Shown: piece by piece, positions 47,143 to 54,912 of the stretch
Layout of the letters: each line of letters begins with the position of its first letter
Position numbering within the stretch: the first letter of the stretch is position 1
Origin: JAFEBO01 sp044221315
GTDB lineage: Bacteria > Planctomycetota > Phycisphaerae > Phycisphaerales > UBA1924
Assembly (NCBI GenBank): GCA_044221315.1
Contig: JBGAPK010000024.1
Span: 1-64,000, forward strand
Reading direction: 5' to 3'
Length of the DNA stretch: 64,000 nt
Notes under the pieces: model-generated
What the model was told of the DNA's origin: nothing
Seen by the model: only the letters and a program-made list of their open reading frames with translations
The model's database searches: none
Translations under genes and position numbers: made by a program

Positions 47143-47607
47143 ATGGAACTGCTGAGCAAATCAGAGAAAGAGCAGCTCTCGGAGCGGCTAAACCACCTGA
47201 TCGCGAACCGGGCGGTGATTTCCAAGAGGATTGCCGAAGCGCGGGAATTGGGCGATCTCAAGGAGAACGGCGACTATCACGCGGCCCGGGAGCAGCAGGG
47301 GCTGGAAGAGGCGGAGATCCGGCGCCTGGAGCAGAGGCTCGCGTCGGTGAAGGTGATCGACGAGTCGATGCAGAAGGCCGCGGGAGGGACGGTGTTCATC
47401 GGATCGACGGTGAAGATGAAGGATCTCGACGACGATGACGTGGATACGTACAAACTCGTCGGTGAATCGTCGGGCTCGCTCGACTACGTCGAGGTGACCG
47501 CGAACAGCCCGATGGGCGAGGCGATGATGAAGGCGCGGGTGGGCGACATCGTGCGGGTGAGCGCGCCGCGCGGCACCAAGCGCTTTGAGATTCTCGAAAT
47601 CGAGTAA
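47143..47607 (+). CDS. greA: Transcription elongation factor GreA
   Basis: A 154-residue Gre factor that rescues backtracked RNA polymerase by stimulating transcript cleavage. The N-terminal coiled coil carries the acidic tip in ARELGDLKENGDYHAAREQQ (about residues 36-55), and the C-terminal FKBP-like domain begins FIGSTVKMKDLDDDD and includes SPMGEAMMKARVGD. AAGGAA precedes the ATG at 47143. Length matches E. coli GreA (158). It is convergent with the LOG-family gene, with 6 bases between the stops. Confidence 0.93.
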   Translation: MELLSKSEKEQLSERLNHLIANRAVISKRIAEARELGDLKENGDYHAAREQQGLEEAEIRRLEQRLASVKVIDESMQKAAGGTVFIGSTVKMKDLDDDDVDTYKLVGESSGSLDYVEVTANSPMGEAMMKARVGDIVRVSAPRGTKRFEILEIE

Positions 47608-47613
47608 GCCCGT

Positions 47614-48444
47614 CTAACCCTCGCCCAGCAGCCAGGACTTCTTGGGCGCGCTCTTTCGGCGCACCACGCTCGCCTCGACGCCCTTCCACAGCATCGATTC
47701 GACCTCGTCGGGAGAATCGGTGACCGAGAAGAGATCGATGTCTTCTTTGTTGATCGTGGCACCGTCCACGAGGCGGCACATCATGAACTCGATCAGCGGT
47801 TCCCAGTATTTTCGCCCGACGAGGATAAGGGGGAATCCCTCGACTTTTTTCGTTTGGATCAGGACGAGCACTTCGAAGAACTCGTCGAGCGTACCGAACC
47901 CGCCCGGCATGATGACAAAGCCGTAGGAGTATTTGACGAGCATCACTTTGCGGACAAAGAAGTAGCGGAACTCGACGAAGCGGTCGACCCACGGGTTGGG
48001 CTGCTGCTCGTGCGGCAGGATGATGTTGCAGCCGAGGCTCGGGCCGCCGGCCTCCTTGGCCCCGCGGTTCGCGGCTTCCATGATGCCTGGCCCGCCGCCG
48101 GTCATGGTGGTGAAGCCCATGCCGGCGATCTTGGCGCCGATCTGGCGCGCGAGCTCGTAGTACTGGTGCCCCTCGGGGAATCGAGCCGAGCCGAAGACGG
48201 TGATGCAGGGGCCGACGAAGTGGAGGGCGCGGAAGCCCCGCAGGAATTCGGCGCCGATCCGCCAAAGGCGAAAGAACTCGTCCGTACGGCTCAGCGGGCC
48301 GGAGAGAAACTCGCGGGCGTCGCGGGTGGAGGAACTCTTGCCCCAGGGCTGGCCCGTCGCGGGTGCGCCGAGGGGCGCATTGCCGGAAATCACCGGTTGG
48401 GGTGTGGGGAAAAGCGGTAGGGAGGCGTCTGGGTTGGCGGACAT
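47614..48444 (-). CDS. LOG-family protein (TIGR00730-like)
   Basis: A 276-residue Rossmann-like protein of the LOG family. The signature motif is present as VIMPGGFGTLDEFFEVL (PGGxGTxxE), together with TMTGGGPGIMEAANRGAKEA. Relatives cleave cytokinin or nucleoside 5'-monophosphates to the free base and ribose phosphate; in bacteria the physiological role is often unclear. An N-terminal extension of about 60 residues, rich in Pro and Ser, precedes the domain. It reads toward greA and away from the prepilin-like gene. Confidence 0.85.
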   Translation of the reverse strand: MSANPDASLPLFPTPQPVISGNAPLGAPATGQPWGKSSSTRDAREFLSGPLSRTDEFFRLWRIGAEFLRGFRALHFVGPCITVFGSARFPEGHQYYELARQIGAKIAGMGFTTMTGGGPGIMEAANRGAKEAGGPSLGCNIILPHEQQPNPWVDRFVEFRYFFVRKVMLVKYSYGFVIMPGGFGTLDEFFEVLVLIQTKKVEGFPLILVGRKYWEPLIEFMMCRLVDGATINKEDIDLFSVTDSPDEVESMLWKGVEASVVRRKSAPKKSWLLGEG

Positions 48445-48526
48445 TTGTGCGTTCTCAGTGGCAATGTAGCGGACGGGCGAACCCGCCGGGTTGCCTGGGC
48501 GAATGAACGGGGGTATGTTTTTGAGA

Positions 48527-49384
48527 ATGAGTTCTCATTTTCGACAGCGCGGGGGGCCGGGTGGGATGGTGGGGATGGGCGGCGTGCGCGCGGGCTTCAC
48601 GCTGATCGAGCTGCTCGTCGTGATCGCCGTGATCGCCCTCCTCATCGGGCTGCTGCTGCCGGCGCTCGGCAAGGCCCGCCAGTCCGCCCGCACGCTCGTG
48701 TGCCTCAGCAATATCCGCCAGATCGAAGTTGCGCACACGCTCTACGCCGACACCTACAAGGGTGCATTCGTAGACGCGGGGCTTGCGCACGGTGGCCCGC
48801 CGAATCTCGATTCCATCAAGGGTTCGTGGATCAACACGCTCAAGCCCTTTTACGGCGGCACGGTCAATGTGCGCTCGCCCGTGGACAAGAGCCAGTTCTG
48901 GGCGGTGTCTCAGGGCGGCACCGACCCGGGCTACACGCTCGAGGAATTCACCCAGTTGCTCGCGGCGGGGAAGAGCGTGCCGCTCACAAAGCTCGCGCGA
49001 TGGACGAGCTACGGATTGAACGAATGGACCACGACGAGCACCGCTCCCGGACTCGAGCCTCGTGAGCCCTTCAATAACCTCAACAAGATTGACTCGCCTT
49101 CGGGCACCGTCCATTTCCTCCAAATGACTCAGACTCAGTCGGCCTCCGCTCAGTACGCCAAGAGCGATCACGTGCACAGCGCCGAGTGGGGAGACGGGCC
49201 GCCCAATTCTGCGCCCGCGATCGCCGGCTCTCAGGTGGACATCGCCGCCCACGGAGGCAAGCCCGCGACGTGGAACGCTCTTTCCAACTACGGCTATCTC
49301 GACGGGCACGCGTTCACGAAACGCTTCCGAGAGGTGTACACCGATTACGAACACAACCAGTTCCTCCCGAGAGTCGCGCGCTAG
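48527..49384 (+). CDS. Prepilin-type N-methylation protein (type II secretion pseudopilin-like)
   Basis: A protein of about 285 residues with a textbook class III (prepilin) signal, RAGFTLIELLVVIAVIALLI: a basic leader, Gly before Phe (cleavage and N-methylation), Glu at +5 and a long hydrophobic helix. The body resembles the planctomycete family with a C-terminal (Y/F)xDGH motif, here YGYLDGHAFTKRF. Several starts are possible (48503, 48515, 48527); the last gives a 23-residue leader. A small inverted repeat AATGAG-TT-CTCATT covers that ATG. It is probably exported by a type II/IV pilus-like machine and precedes two surface-protein genes. Confidence 0.85.
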   Translation: MSSHFRQRGGPGGMVGMGGVRAGFTLIELLVVIAVIALLIGLLLPALGKARQSARTLVCLSNIRQIEVAHTLYADTYKGAFVDAGLAHGGPPNLDSIKGSWINTLKPFYGGTVNVRSPVDKSQFWAVSQGGTDPGYTLEEFTQLLAAGKSVPLTKLARWTSYGLNEWTTTSTAPGLEPREPFNNLNKIDSPSGTVHFLQMTQTQSASAQYAKSDHVHSAEWGDGPPNSAPAIAGSQVDIAAHGGKPATWNALSNYGYLDGHAFTKRFREVYTDYEHNQFLPRVAR

Positions 49385-49397
49385 CAAGGAGTCCACG

Positions 49398-50231
49398 ATG
49401 AAGGTCCCAACGAACTGTTTCGCTGCCGCCTGCGCGTTCTGCCTGTGCGCGGGAGCCCGCGCACAGCACCTGATCGACATCGCGATCGGCCCGTCGCAGG
49501 GACGCATCGCCACCGGGGTCTTTCAGATTCAGGGCTCGAACGTCGCGGCACTGCTGTCGCAGCGGGTCTTCATCACTGAATTCGGCCTGTTCCCCAATTT
49601 CACCAGCAATCCCGGGTTGGATTCCTTCGTCGCAGCGTTTCAGGGCGGCAGCCAGATCGGATTCAACATCCGCAAAGCTCTGCGCAAATGGGACGGATCG
49701 CAGTTTCCATCGGGTCCGGAAGGGATCCCACCCGAGCACATCCAGATCAAACTTGGGGCCGCTGCCAATACGCGGATCACCCCGGACACGGACACCCTCG
49801 TCGTCGGCTTCGCCAATTTGGTCAGCAACGGCGGCAACAACATCGGCGAATACCACCACCACAAGGGATACACACTGCTCGACCCGGCTTCCGACGGCAT
49901 CTACCTGCTCGAACTCGAACAATGGTCGACCGACCCTGCGCTCGGCCCGAGCCTCCCCTATTGGATGGTCTTCTCGCAGAATGCGAGCCAAGAAGATCTC
50001 CAGGCCGCCGCATCATGGGCTCGCGCGCACCTCTGGGTCCCTACCTGTGCCGCCGATCTCAATAACGACGGAATTGTCGACGACGCCGACTTCGTCGATT
50101 TTGCCGTCGCGTACGACTACCTCCTCTGCGACCCGCCGGGTTGCCCCGCCGACCTTAACGGCGACTGGCAGGTCGACGACGCCGACTTCGTCATCTTCGC
50201 CGTCCAATACAACGACCTGATCTGCCCTTGA
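49398..50231 (+). CDS. Secreted protein with dockerin-like C-terminal tail
   Basis: A 277-residue exported protein. It has a signal peptide (CFAAACAFCLCAGARA), an ectodomain of about 190 residues, and two dockerin-like Ca-binding repeats: CAADLNNDGIVDDADFVDFA and CPADLNGDWQVDDADFVIFA, each with Asp/Asn at the EF-hand-like positions. This GC-type dockerin tail is common in planctomycetes. The ectodomain is homologous to that of the next gene: shared IRKALRKWDGSQF-like, EYHHHKGYTLL-like and YWMVFSQNA-like segments. It begins 13 bases after the prepilin-like gene. Confidence 0.85.
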   Translation: MKVPTNCFAAACAFCLCAGARAQHLIDIAIGPSQGRIATGVFQIQGSNVAALLSQRVFITEFGLFPNFTSNPGLDSFVAAFQGGSQIGFNIRKALRKWDGSQFPSGPEGIPPEHIQIKLGAAANTRITPDTDTLVVGFANLVSNGGNNIGEYHHHKGYTLLDPASDGIYLLELEQWSTDPALGPSLPYWMVFSQNASQEDLQAAASWARAHLWVPTCAADLNNDGIVDDADFVDFAVAYDYLLCDPPGCPADLNGDWQVDDADFVIFAVQYNDLICP

Positions 50232-50298
50232 TCGCCCGTCCCCTTGCGTTCCTGGTGATTTGTTCTCTGTGTCAGTTCTTGGTTGAAGGAGAAAGAGT

Positions 50299-50964
50299 AT
50301 GAGATGGATCTGTGCGTCCTTGGGCTGTGTCTCGCTCGTCAGCGTCGCCGCGCTCGCCGATGACATCGACCTGCGAATCGTCAACGGCAAAATCGTCACC
50401 CACCTCATCGGCGAGATGGGTGATCCGCTCGGGCCTTCAAGGGTCTTTGGCGGCGTCTTCGTGGAAACGTCGGGCCAGTTTTTCGCCGATGACCCCGGTT
50501 TTCAGGTTACTTCGGGTCAGCTCAATTCCGGCGGCAACCTTCAGTTCGCGTTCACGCAGGCCCTGCGCGTCTGGAACGGAAGCAACTTCTCCGCTTTTGC
50601 CTCTAGCCAGGTCAAGACAACATTCGGAATCGATTCCAACACCATTACCACGCCGCCCATCGACACAACCACCGGCAATCTGCTCCTTCCTGTCATGGCT
50701 GGAGGCGGGCTCCATGAGCATCCGGACTGGGAACTTCTATCCGCGCCCGGAGGAACCGATCCGATGTTCTTCCTCGTTCAGGGACGGCTCTCGTACTCGG
50801 GCGTCCAGGATTCGGACCCGTTCTACATCGTGTTCGGGCTCAACGCCGACGAAGATCAGGTTGCCGAGATTCAAGCCTGGGTGAATGAAAACCTTGTGCC
50901 GGCACCGAGCGGGATTGGCCTCGGTGTTGCTGGTGGCGTCCTTATGATGAGGCGCCGGCGTTAA
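50299..50964 (+). CDS. Secreted paralog with PEP-CTERM tail
   Basis: A 221-residue protein with a signal peptide (ICASLGCVSLVSVAALADD) and an ectodomain homologous to that of the gene upstream: FAFTQALRVWNGSNF, GLHEHPDWELL and FYIVFGLNADEDQVAEIQAW line up with counterparts there. It ends with a different anchor, LVPAPSGIGLGVAGGVLMM then RRRR. A conserved His-x-His before an aromatic residue in both paralogs could bind metal; this is speculation. GGAGAAAGAG precedes the ATG. A terminator follows at 51003. Confidence 0.83.
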   Translation: MRWICASLGCVSLVSVAALADDIDLRIVNGKIVTHLIGEMGDPLGPSRVFGGVFVETSGQFFADDPGFQVTSGQLNSGGNLQFAFTQALRVWNGSNFSAFASSQVKTTFGIDSNTITTPPIDTTTGNLLLPVMAGGGLHEHPDWELLSAPGGTDPMFFLVQGRLSYSGVQDSDPFYIVFGLNADEDQVAEIQAWVNENLVPAPSGIGLGVAGGVLMMRRRR

Positions 50965-51002
50965 CAGGCTTCCCCTGATAGTGGGGAGATCAGCATGAAT
51001 AT

Positions 51003-51047
51003 CCCGCGCCCGGTCTGGCACGACCCGGGCGCGGGGTTATCCTTTTT
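51003..51047 (+). terminator. Rho-independent terminator
   Basis: A perfect 11-bp GC stem, CCCGCGCCCGG (51003-51013) and CCGGGCGCGGG (51025-51035), with an 11-base loop is followed by GTTATCC and TTTTT. It ends the surface-protein unit before the ABC transporter genes. A smaller hairpin TCCCC/GGGGA lies just upstream at 50971-50987. Confidence 0.8.
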
Positions 51048-51071
51048 GGCGCGAACGATCCCTGGAGCAGC

Positions 51072-51791
51072 ATGAACGATTCGAAATCCGAGAACAGGAA
51101 CGGGCCGGCTCTTTCAATCCGCGATCTTCGTTTTCGCTATGGCGGCGCCGACAGCTTTGGAATCGAAATTCCGGAGCTGTCGCTCGCTTCGGGCGAGCAG
51201 ATGCTTCTCACCGGCGGGTCCGGTTCCGGAAAGAGCACGCTTCTCCAGATCATCGCGGGTTTGATCGATCCACACAATGGTGCTGTGCTCGTCGCCGGGC
51301 GCGAAATTCATTCGTTCCGCGGAGCGGCGCGCGATCGCTTTCGCGGAGCACACATCGGCATGATCTTCCAGACATTCAACCTCCTCCAGGGGTTCAGCGC
51401 GATCGAAAACGTGCTGGCGGCATTGATGTTCGGTGAGATGCCGCGGCACGAGCACCGCGGGCACGCCACGGAATTGCTTGCGATGCTCGGTATTGCGAAT
51501 CCGGAAGCGTTGGTAGAGACCATGTCGGTAGGGCAGCAGCAGCGGGTGGCCGTTGCGCGGGCGGTGGCCTGCCGCCCCGCGCTCGTGCTGGCGGATGAGC
51601 CGACCGCGAGCCTTGATCCGGAAAGCGCGGCCGGGGCGATGGAGTTGATCCAGCGCACCTGTGCCGAGAACGGCGCGGCATTGTTGTGCACCAGCCACGA
51701 CCCCTCGATGAAGGAGCGATTTCCGCGGGTGGAGTCGCTCGACTCCCTGCGCCGGCCGGCGGTTTCTGCCGCGGCGGGGGTGGGTCGATGA
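51072..51791 (+). CDS. ABC transporter ATPase (LolD/MacB-like)
   Basis: A 239-residue ABC ATPase. Walker A is GGSGSGKST at residues 48-56, the Q loop MIFQTFNLLQGFSAIENV, the signature MSVGQQQRVAVARA, and Walker B LVLADEPTASLDPES. These match the LolD/MacB/FtsE group that works with FtsX-like permeases. The stop overlaps the ATG of the permease gene (ATGA), indicating tight coupling. The complex probably acts on the periplasmic face or on an envelope substrate rather than importing solutes. Confidence 0.93.
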   Translation: MNDSKSENRNGPALSIRDLRFRYGGADSFGIEIPELSLASGEQMLLTGGSGSGKSTLLQIIAGLIDPHNGAVLVAGREIHSFRGAARDRFRGAHIGMIFQTFNLLQGFSAIENVLAALMFGEMPRHEHRGHATELLAMLGIANPEALVETMSVGQQQRVAVARAVACRPALVLADEPTASLDPESAAGAMELIQRTCAENGAALLCTSHDPSMKERFPRVESLDSLRRPAVSAAAGVGR

Positions 51792-53143
51792 CCGATTTCA
51801 CGATCATCCGGAGAAGCCTGGCGGCGCGGCGATTGAGCACGGTCTTCACGTCACTCTCGGTCGCAATCGCGGTCGCCCTCATGCTGGTTCTGCTGATGAT
51901 GCGTGACAGCGGCAGAGCGGCGTTTGAACGCGGCAGCGGGAACATGCACATGCTTCTCAGCGCCGACAGCGACCCGCTGACGGCCATTCTGAATTCCGTG
52001 TTTCTCGCGGCGCCGCCGCGCCGTCCGATCGAGCACGCGAAGTTCGAGCAAATGGCGGCCAAGGCGCCGTGGGAGTACTTCATTCCCACACAGATCGGCG
52101 ACAGTTACCAGGGGCTGCCGGTCTTCGCGACCACGGAGGAGTTTTTTACGAAGTTCAAGCCCGATCCGCAGGAACCGTGGAAGCTGAAGGCGGGGCGTTT
52201 CTTCGACAAGAACTTCGAGGTCGTGCTCGGCGCGCGGGCGGCGGAGGCCACCGGGCTGAAACTCGGTGACAAGATTGCGCTCACCCACGGCATGCCCAAG
52301 ACGCGGGCCCAGTTGCGGGAGGAAGGAATCACGGGTGAAGCCCCCGCGCCGCACGTGCACGACGAGTACAAGTTCGAGGTCGTCGGTATTCTCGAACCCA
52401 CCGGGGGCGCTCACGATCGTGCCATCATCACCGGCATCACGAGTGCGTGGATCCTCCATGCACACGATCGGCGCGAAAAGGAAGAGCACGAAAGGGATGC
52501 CGCTGAAGGGAAGAAGGAGGAAGAGCACGACCACGAGCATGAAGCGCTCACAACCGAGGCGGACCTCATCGACAGCGACAAAAAGATCACGGGGATTTAC
52601 ACCCGCGTGATGACGCGCCCCGGATCGGACGCCTCGGCGATGGTTCCTGTCGTCTTCAACCAGATGCGGACCGATCCGACGATCACGGTTGCGCAGCCGA
52701 CGCAGGAGATCGACAAGCTCTTCCGGATCGTGGGGAGCGTGGACCAGATCCTCATCGCGATGGCGGCGGTGGTGGCGGCCAGTTCGGGGATTTCGATTCT
52801 GCTCGCCCTGTACAACTCGATGGAGCAGCGCCGGAGGCAGATCGCGGTGCTGCGGGTGCTCGGGGCGAGCGCAGGAAGAATCTTCCGGCTGGTGTTGGCC
52901 GAGTCGATGGTGCTGGGGATTATCGGGGCGGCGTTCGGGCTTGCCGCGGCCCTGATCGGGGTGCGGCTGGTCGCTTCGGAGATGAAGGCCCGTTTAGGGC
53001 TGGTTATCGAGCCGTCCATCACCCCGATGATGGGGATGTTTGTGATTGGAGGAGCGATTCTCCTCGCCGGAATCGCCGGACTGCTCCCGGCGCTGGTAGC
53101 GTATAGAACGAGCGTTGCGAAGAATCTCAGGCCTTTGGGGTAA
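51788..53143 (+). CDS. FtsX/MacB-type ABC permease with His-rich periplasmic loop
   Basis: A 451-residue permease. One membrane helix (STVFTSLSVAIAVALMLVLL, about residues 18-40) is followed by a large extracytoplasmic MacB-like domain and then three C-terminal helices (about residues 315-450) including the FtsX motif RRRQIAVLRVLGASAGRIFR. Residues about 226-257 form a highly charged stretch, HDRREKEEHERD ... KKEEEHDHEHEA, with six His, unusual in this family and typical of metal-binding loops in zinc proteins. A DUF3299 gene follows 39 bases later. Confidence 0.88.
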   Translation: MTDFTIIRRSLAARRLSTVFTSLSVAIAVALMLVLLMMRDSGRAAFERGSGNMHMLLSADSDPLTAILNSVFLAAPPRRPIEHAKFEQMAAKAPWEYFIPTQIGDSYQGLPVFATTEEFFTKFKPDPQEPWKLKAGRFFDKNFEVVLGARAAEATGLKLGDKIALTHGMPKTRAQLREEGITGEAPAPHVHDEYKFEVVGILEPTGGAHDRAIITGITSAWILHAHDRREKEEHERDAAEGKKEEEHDHEHEALTTEADLIDSDKKITGIYTRVMTRPGSDASAMVPVVFNQMRTDPTITVAQPTQEIDKLFRIVGSVDQILIAMAAVVAASSGISILLALYNSMEQRRRQIAVLRVLGASAGRIFRLVLAESMVLGIIGAAFGLAAALIGVRLVASEMKARLGLVIEPSITPMMGMFVIGGAILLAGIAGLLPALVAYRTSVAKNLRPLG

Positions 53144-53182
53144 CGAAACTCACGGCCTCTCTCGGACGACTGGAGCGACTCG

Positions 53183-53974
53183 ATGATTCGGAATCGGCCA
53201 ATGGCGGCATGGATGCTCGCGGCGTGCGGCCTGGCAATGGCTTCGGTCGCTGGCGATACTCCCGGTACGCCTCCGGCAACGGCGCCGGCCCCGACGATCG
53301 ACGCCCCGGCGGGGAGCAAGACGCTTGGGAACTTGCCAAAGCCGAATCCCAAGCCGGCCGCCAAGGCCGAGGCACCCAAGGCGGACGCGTCCAAGCCCGC
53401 CGACAAGGGAGCGAAGACCGAGCCGGCCGCTCCGTCACTCGCCCCCGGGGAGGTCGGCAGCATCGAGGGGCTCAAGAAGCACTTCCCGAATCTCGCGGCG
53501 ACCGCCAAGCCCGACGGCACGATGGTCATCGAAGATCGCTTCGCTGTGAAGGGCAAGGGGACGATCGAAGACCCGTTCATCGTGACGTGGGATCTGATGA
53601 CCTCGGCCTCGGAGAACTACGACCCGCGCAAGGGGCAGAAGAAGATTCCCGACCGCGTGCAGATGCTCGACGGGCAGTACGTGACGGTCACCGGCTACGT
53701 CGCCTTTCCGATCTACGTCAAAGAGCCTAAAGAGATGCTCTCGATGCTGAACCAATGGGACGGCTGCTGCATCGGCATCCCGCCCACACCCTACGACGCG
53801 ATCGAGGTGCATTTGAAGGACGTCGCGACAAAGGAACAGCGGATGGCGACGTACGGGACCGTTTCGGGACGATTCGGTGTGAAACCATATCTTGTGGGTG
53901 ACTGGCTAGTCGGGCTCTACACAATGGACGAAGCGTGGGTGAGCAAACCGAAGCAGGGCGGATCGGGCAGCTAG
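53183..53974 (+). CDS. Exported DUF3299 protein
   Basis: A 263-residue protein. It has a signal sequence (AAWMLAACGLAMASVAG; LAAC could also be a lipobox), a Pro/Ala/Lys-rich linker of about 65 residues, then a DUF3299-like domain from about residue 110 with LDGQYVTVTGYVAFPI and the C-terminal core DGCCIGIPPTPYDAIEV. In DUF3299 proteins that region binds or presents small ligands, and in some proteobacteria such genes sit with ABC exporter genes under zinc control; this link is from memory. GGAG precedes the ATG. Co-transcription with the ABC pair is likely. Confidence 0.8.
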   Translation: MIRNRPMAAWMLAACGLAMASVAGDTPGTPPATAPAPTIDAPAGSKTLGNLPKPNPKPAAKAEAPKADASKPADKGAKTEPAAPSLAPGEVGSIEGLKKHFPNLAATAKPDGTMVIEDRFAVKGKGTIEDPFIVTWDLMTSASENYDPRKGQKKIPDRVQMLDGQYVTVTGYVAFPIYVKEPKEMLSMLNQWDGCCIGIPPTPYDAIEVHLKDVATKEQRMATYGTVSGRFGVKPYLVGDWLVGLYTMDEAWVSKPKQGGSGS

Positions 53975-54071
53975 GACGCGGCGACGCCCGGGAAAAATCA
54001 TTGTCGGCTGGAGAAGTGGCGGTAAGCTGATTCCGGGGGCCGGGATCAGCCCGCTTCCATGGGGAACTCGT

Positions 54072-54878
54072 ATGACGACAACGACGCTCCGGATCGTGGT
54101 CATGCTCGCGTTGGCGGTCTTGCTGCCTCGGGAAGCGGTGGCGGACGATGACTTCGATGTGAAACTAGATGCGCCTCAGTTCGGCAGTTTCAGCCAACAG
54201 GACATGGTGTTCAGCGCCAATGGATGCGGGCCCGCCGCGACGGTCAACTCCATGACCTATCTGCAGAACAGGTTCAAGAGTTGGTACCGGTTCCGGCTGG
54301 TTCCCGATGGGAAGAGGACAGAGGTGGCAAACAAATTGGCGGGCGTCGGCTACATGAAAACTGATCCGAACTCTGGGACCACTCTATCGAATCTCATCAG
54401 CGGAAAACGAAAATACTTTGCTGAAGTCGCCGCCGATGCTCCGACAGAGATTTTCGGCGAAGATTTCGCCGCCACGCTGGTGACAGCGGGGGCAACTCTG
54501 CGGGGTCCTCCGGTTTCAGAGCATGTTGAAAAGCTGCTCGCGGCACTCCGCAGGGGCGCCGACGTCGAACTTTTTCTTTCGATGGCTGGGCCGAATCACT
54601 ACATAACGCTCGTCGGACTCAGGGGCTCGACCGATGCGATTGGCGCCACCGCCGGAATGCTGATGTATGTCGATCCGCGTGATGGCAAATTGCACGAAAC
54701 GCCATTCCAGACTTTGCCGGGATCCAATCCGCTGATTCTTCTGAAATACAAGGACCCGTTAACCGACATCGTGAAGGACGCAACCATCACGGGCTATGCG
54801 GGCGAAGTTGCGTCTCCTTCGGGGACCGCGGTGCTGATCCTGGGCCTGTGTGCCGGAGCGCGTCGGCGGCGGGTGTGA
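54072..54878 (+). CDS. Secreted C39-like cysteine peptidase candidate with PEP-CTERM-like tail
   Basis: A 268-residue exported protein: signal peptide (IVVMLALAVLLPREAVA), then a papain-fold-like domain. Likely catalytic residues are Cys52 in SANGCGPAATVNSM, His176 in GPNHYITLVGL and Asp201 in MLMYVDPRDG, the order and context of C39/papain-like peptidases. The end is SPSGTAVLILGLCAGA then RRRRV, a PEP-CTERM-like tail with SPSG in place of the usual VPxP. If active, it would be a surface-linked protease or peptidase; C39-like pseudo-enzymes also exist. Confidence 0.65.
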   Translation: MTTTTLRIVVMLALAVLLPREAVADDDFDVKLDAPQFGSFSQQDMVFSANGCGPAATVNSMTYLQNRFKSWYRFRLVPDGKRTEVANKLAGVGYMKTDPNSGTTLSNLISGKRKYFAEVAADAPTEIFGEDFAATLVTAGATLRGPPVSEHVEKLLAALRRGADVELFLSMAGPNHYITLVGLRGSTDAIGATAGMLMYVDPRDGKLHETPFQTLPGSNPLILLKYKDPLTDIVKDATITGYAGEVASPSGTAVLILGLCAGARRRRV

Positions 54879-54912
54879 TGCTCAAGTCTCGGGCACCCAC
54901 TAAACTCCGCCC

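Noticed and set aside
48526..48539. Operator-like inverted repeat AATGAG-TT-CTCATT over the prepilin start
   Set aside because: It is a short palindrome that could arise by chance; no second copy or regulator was found.
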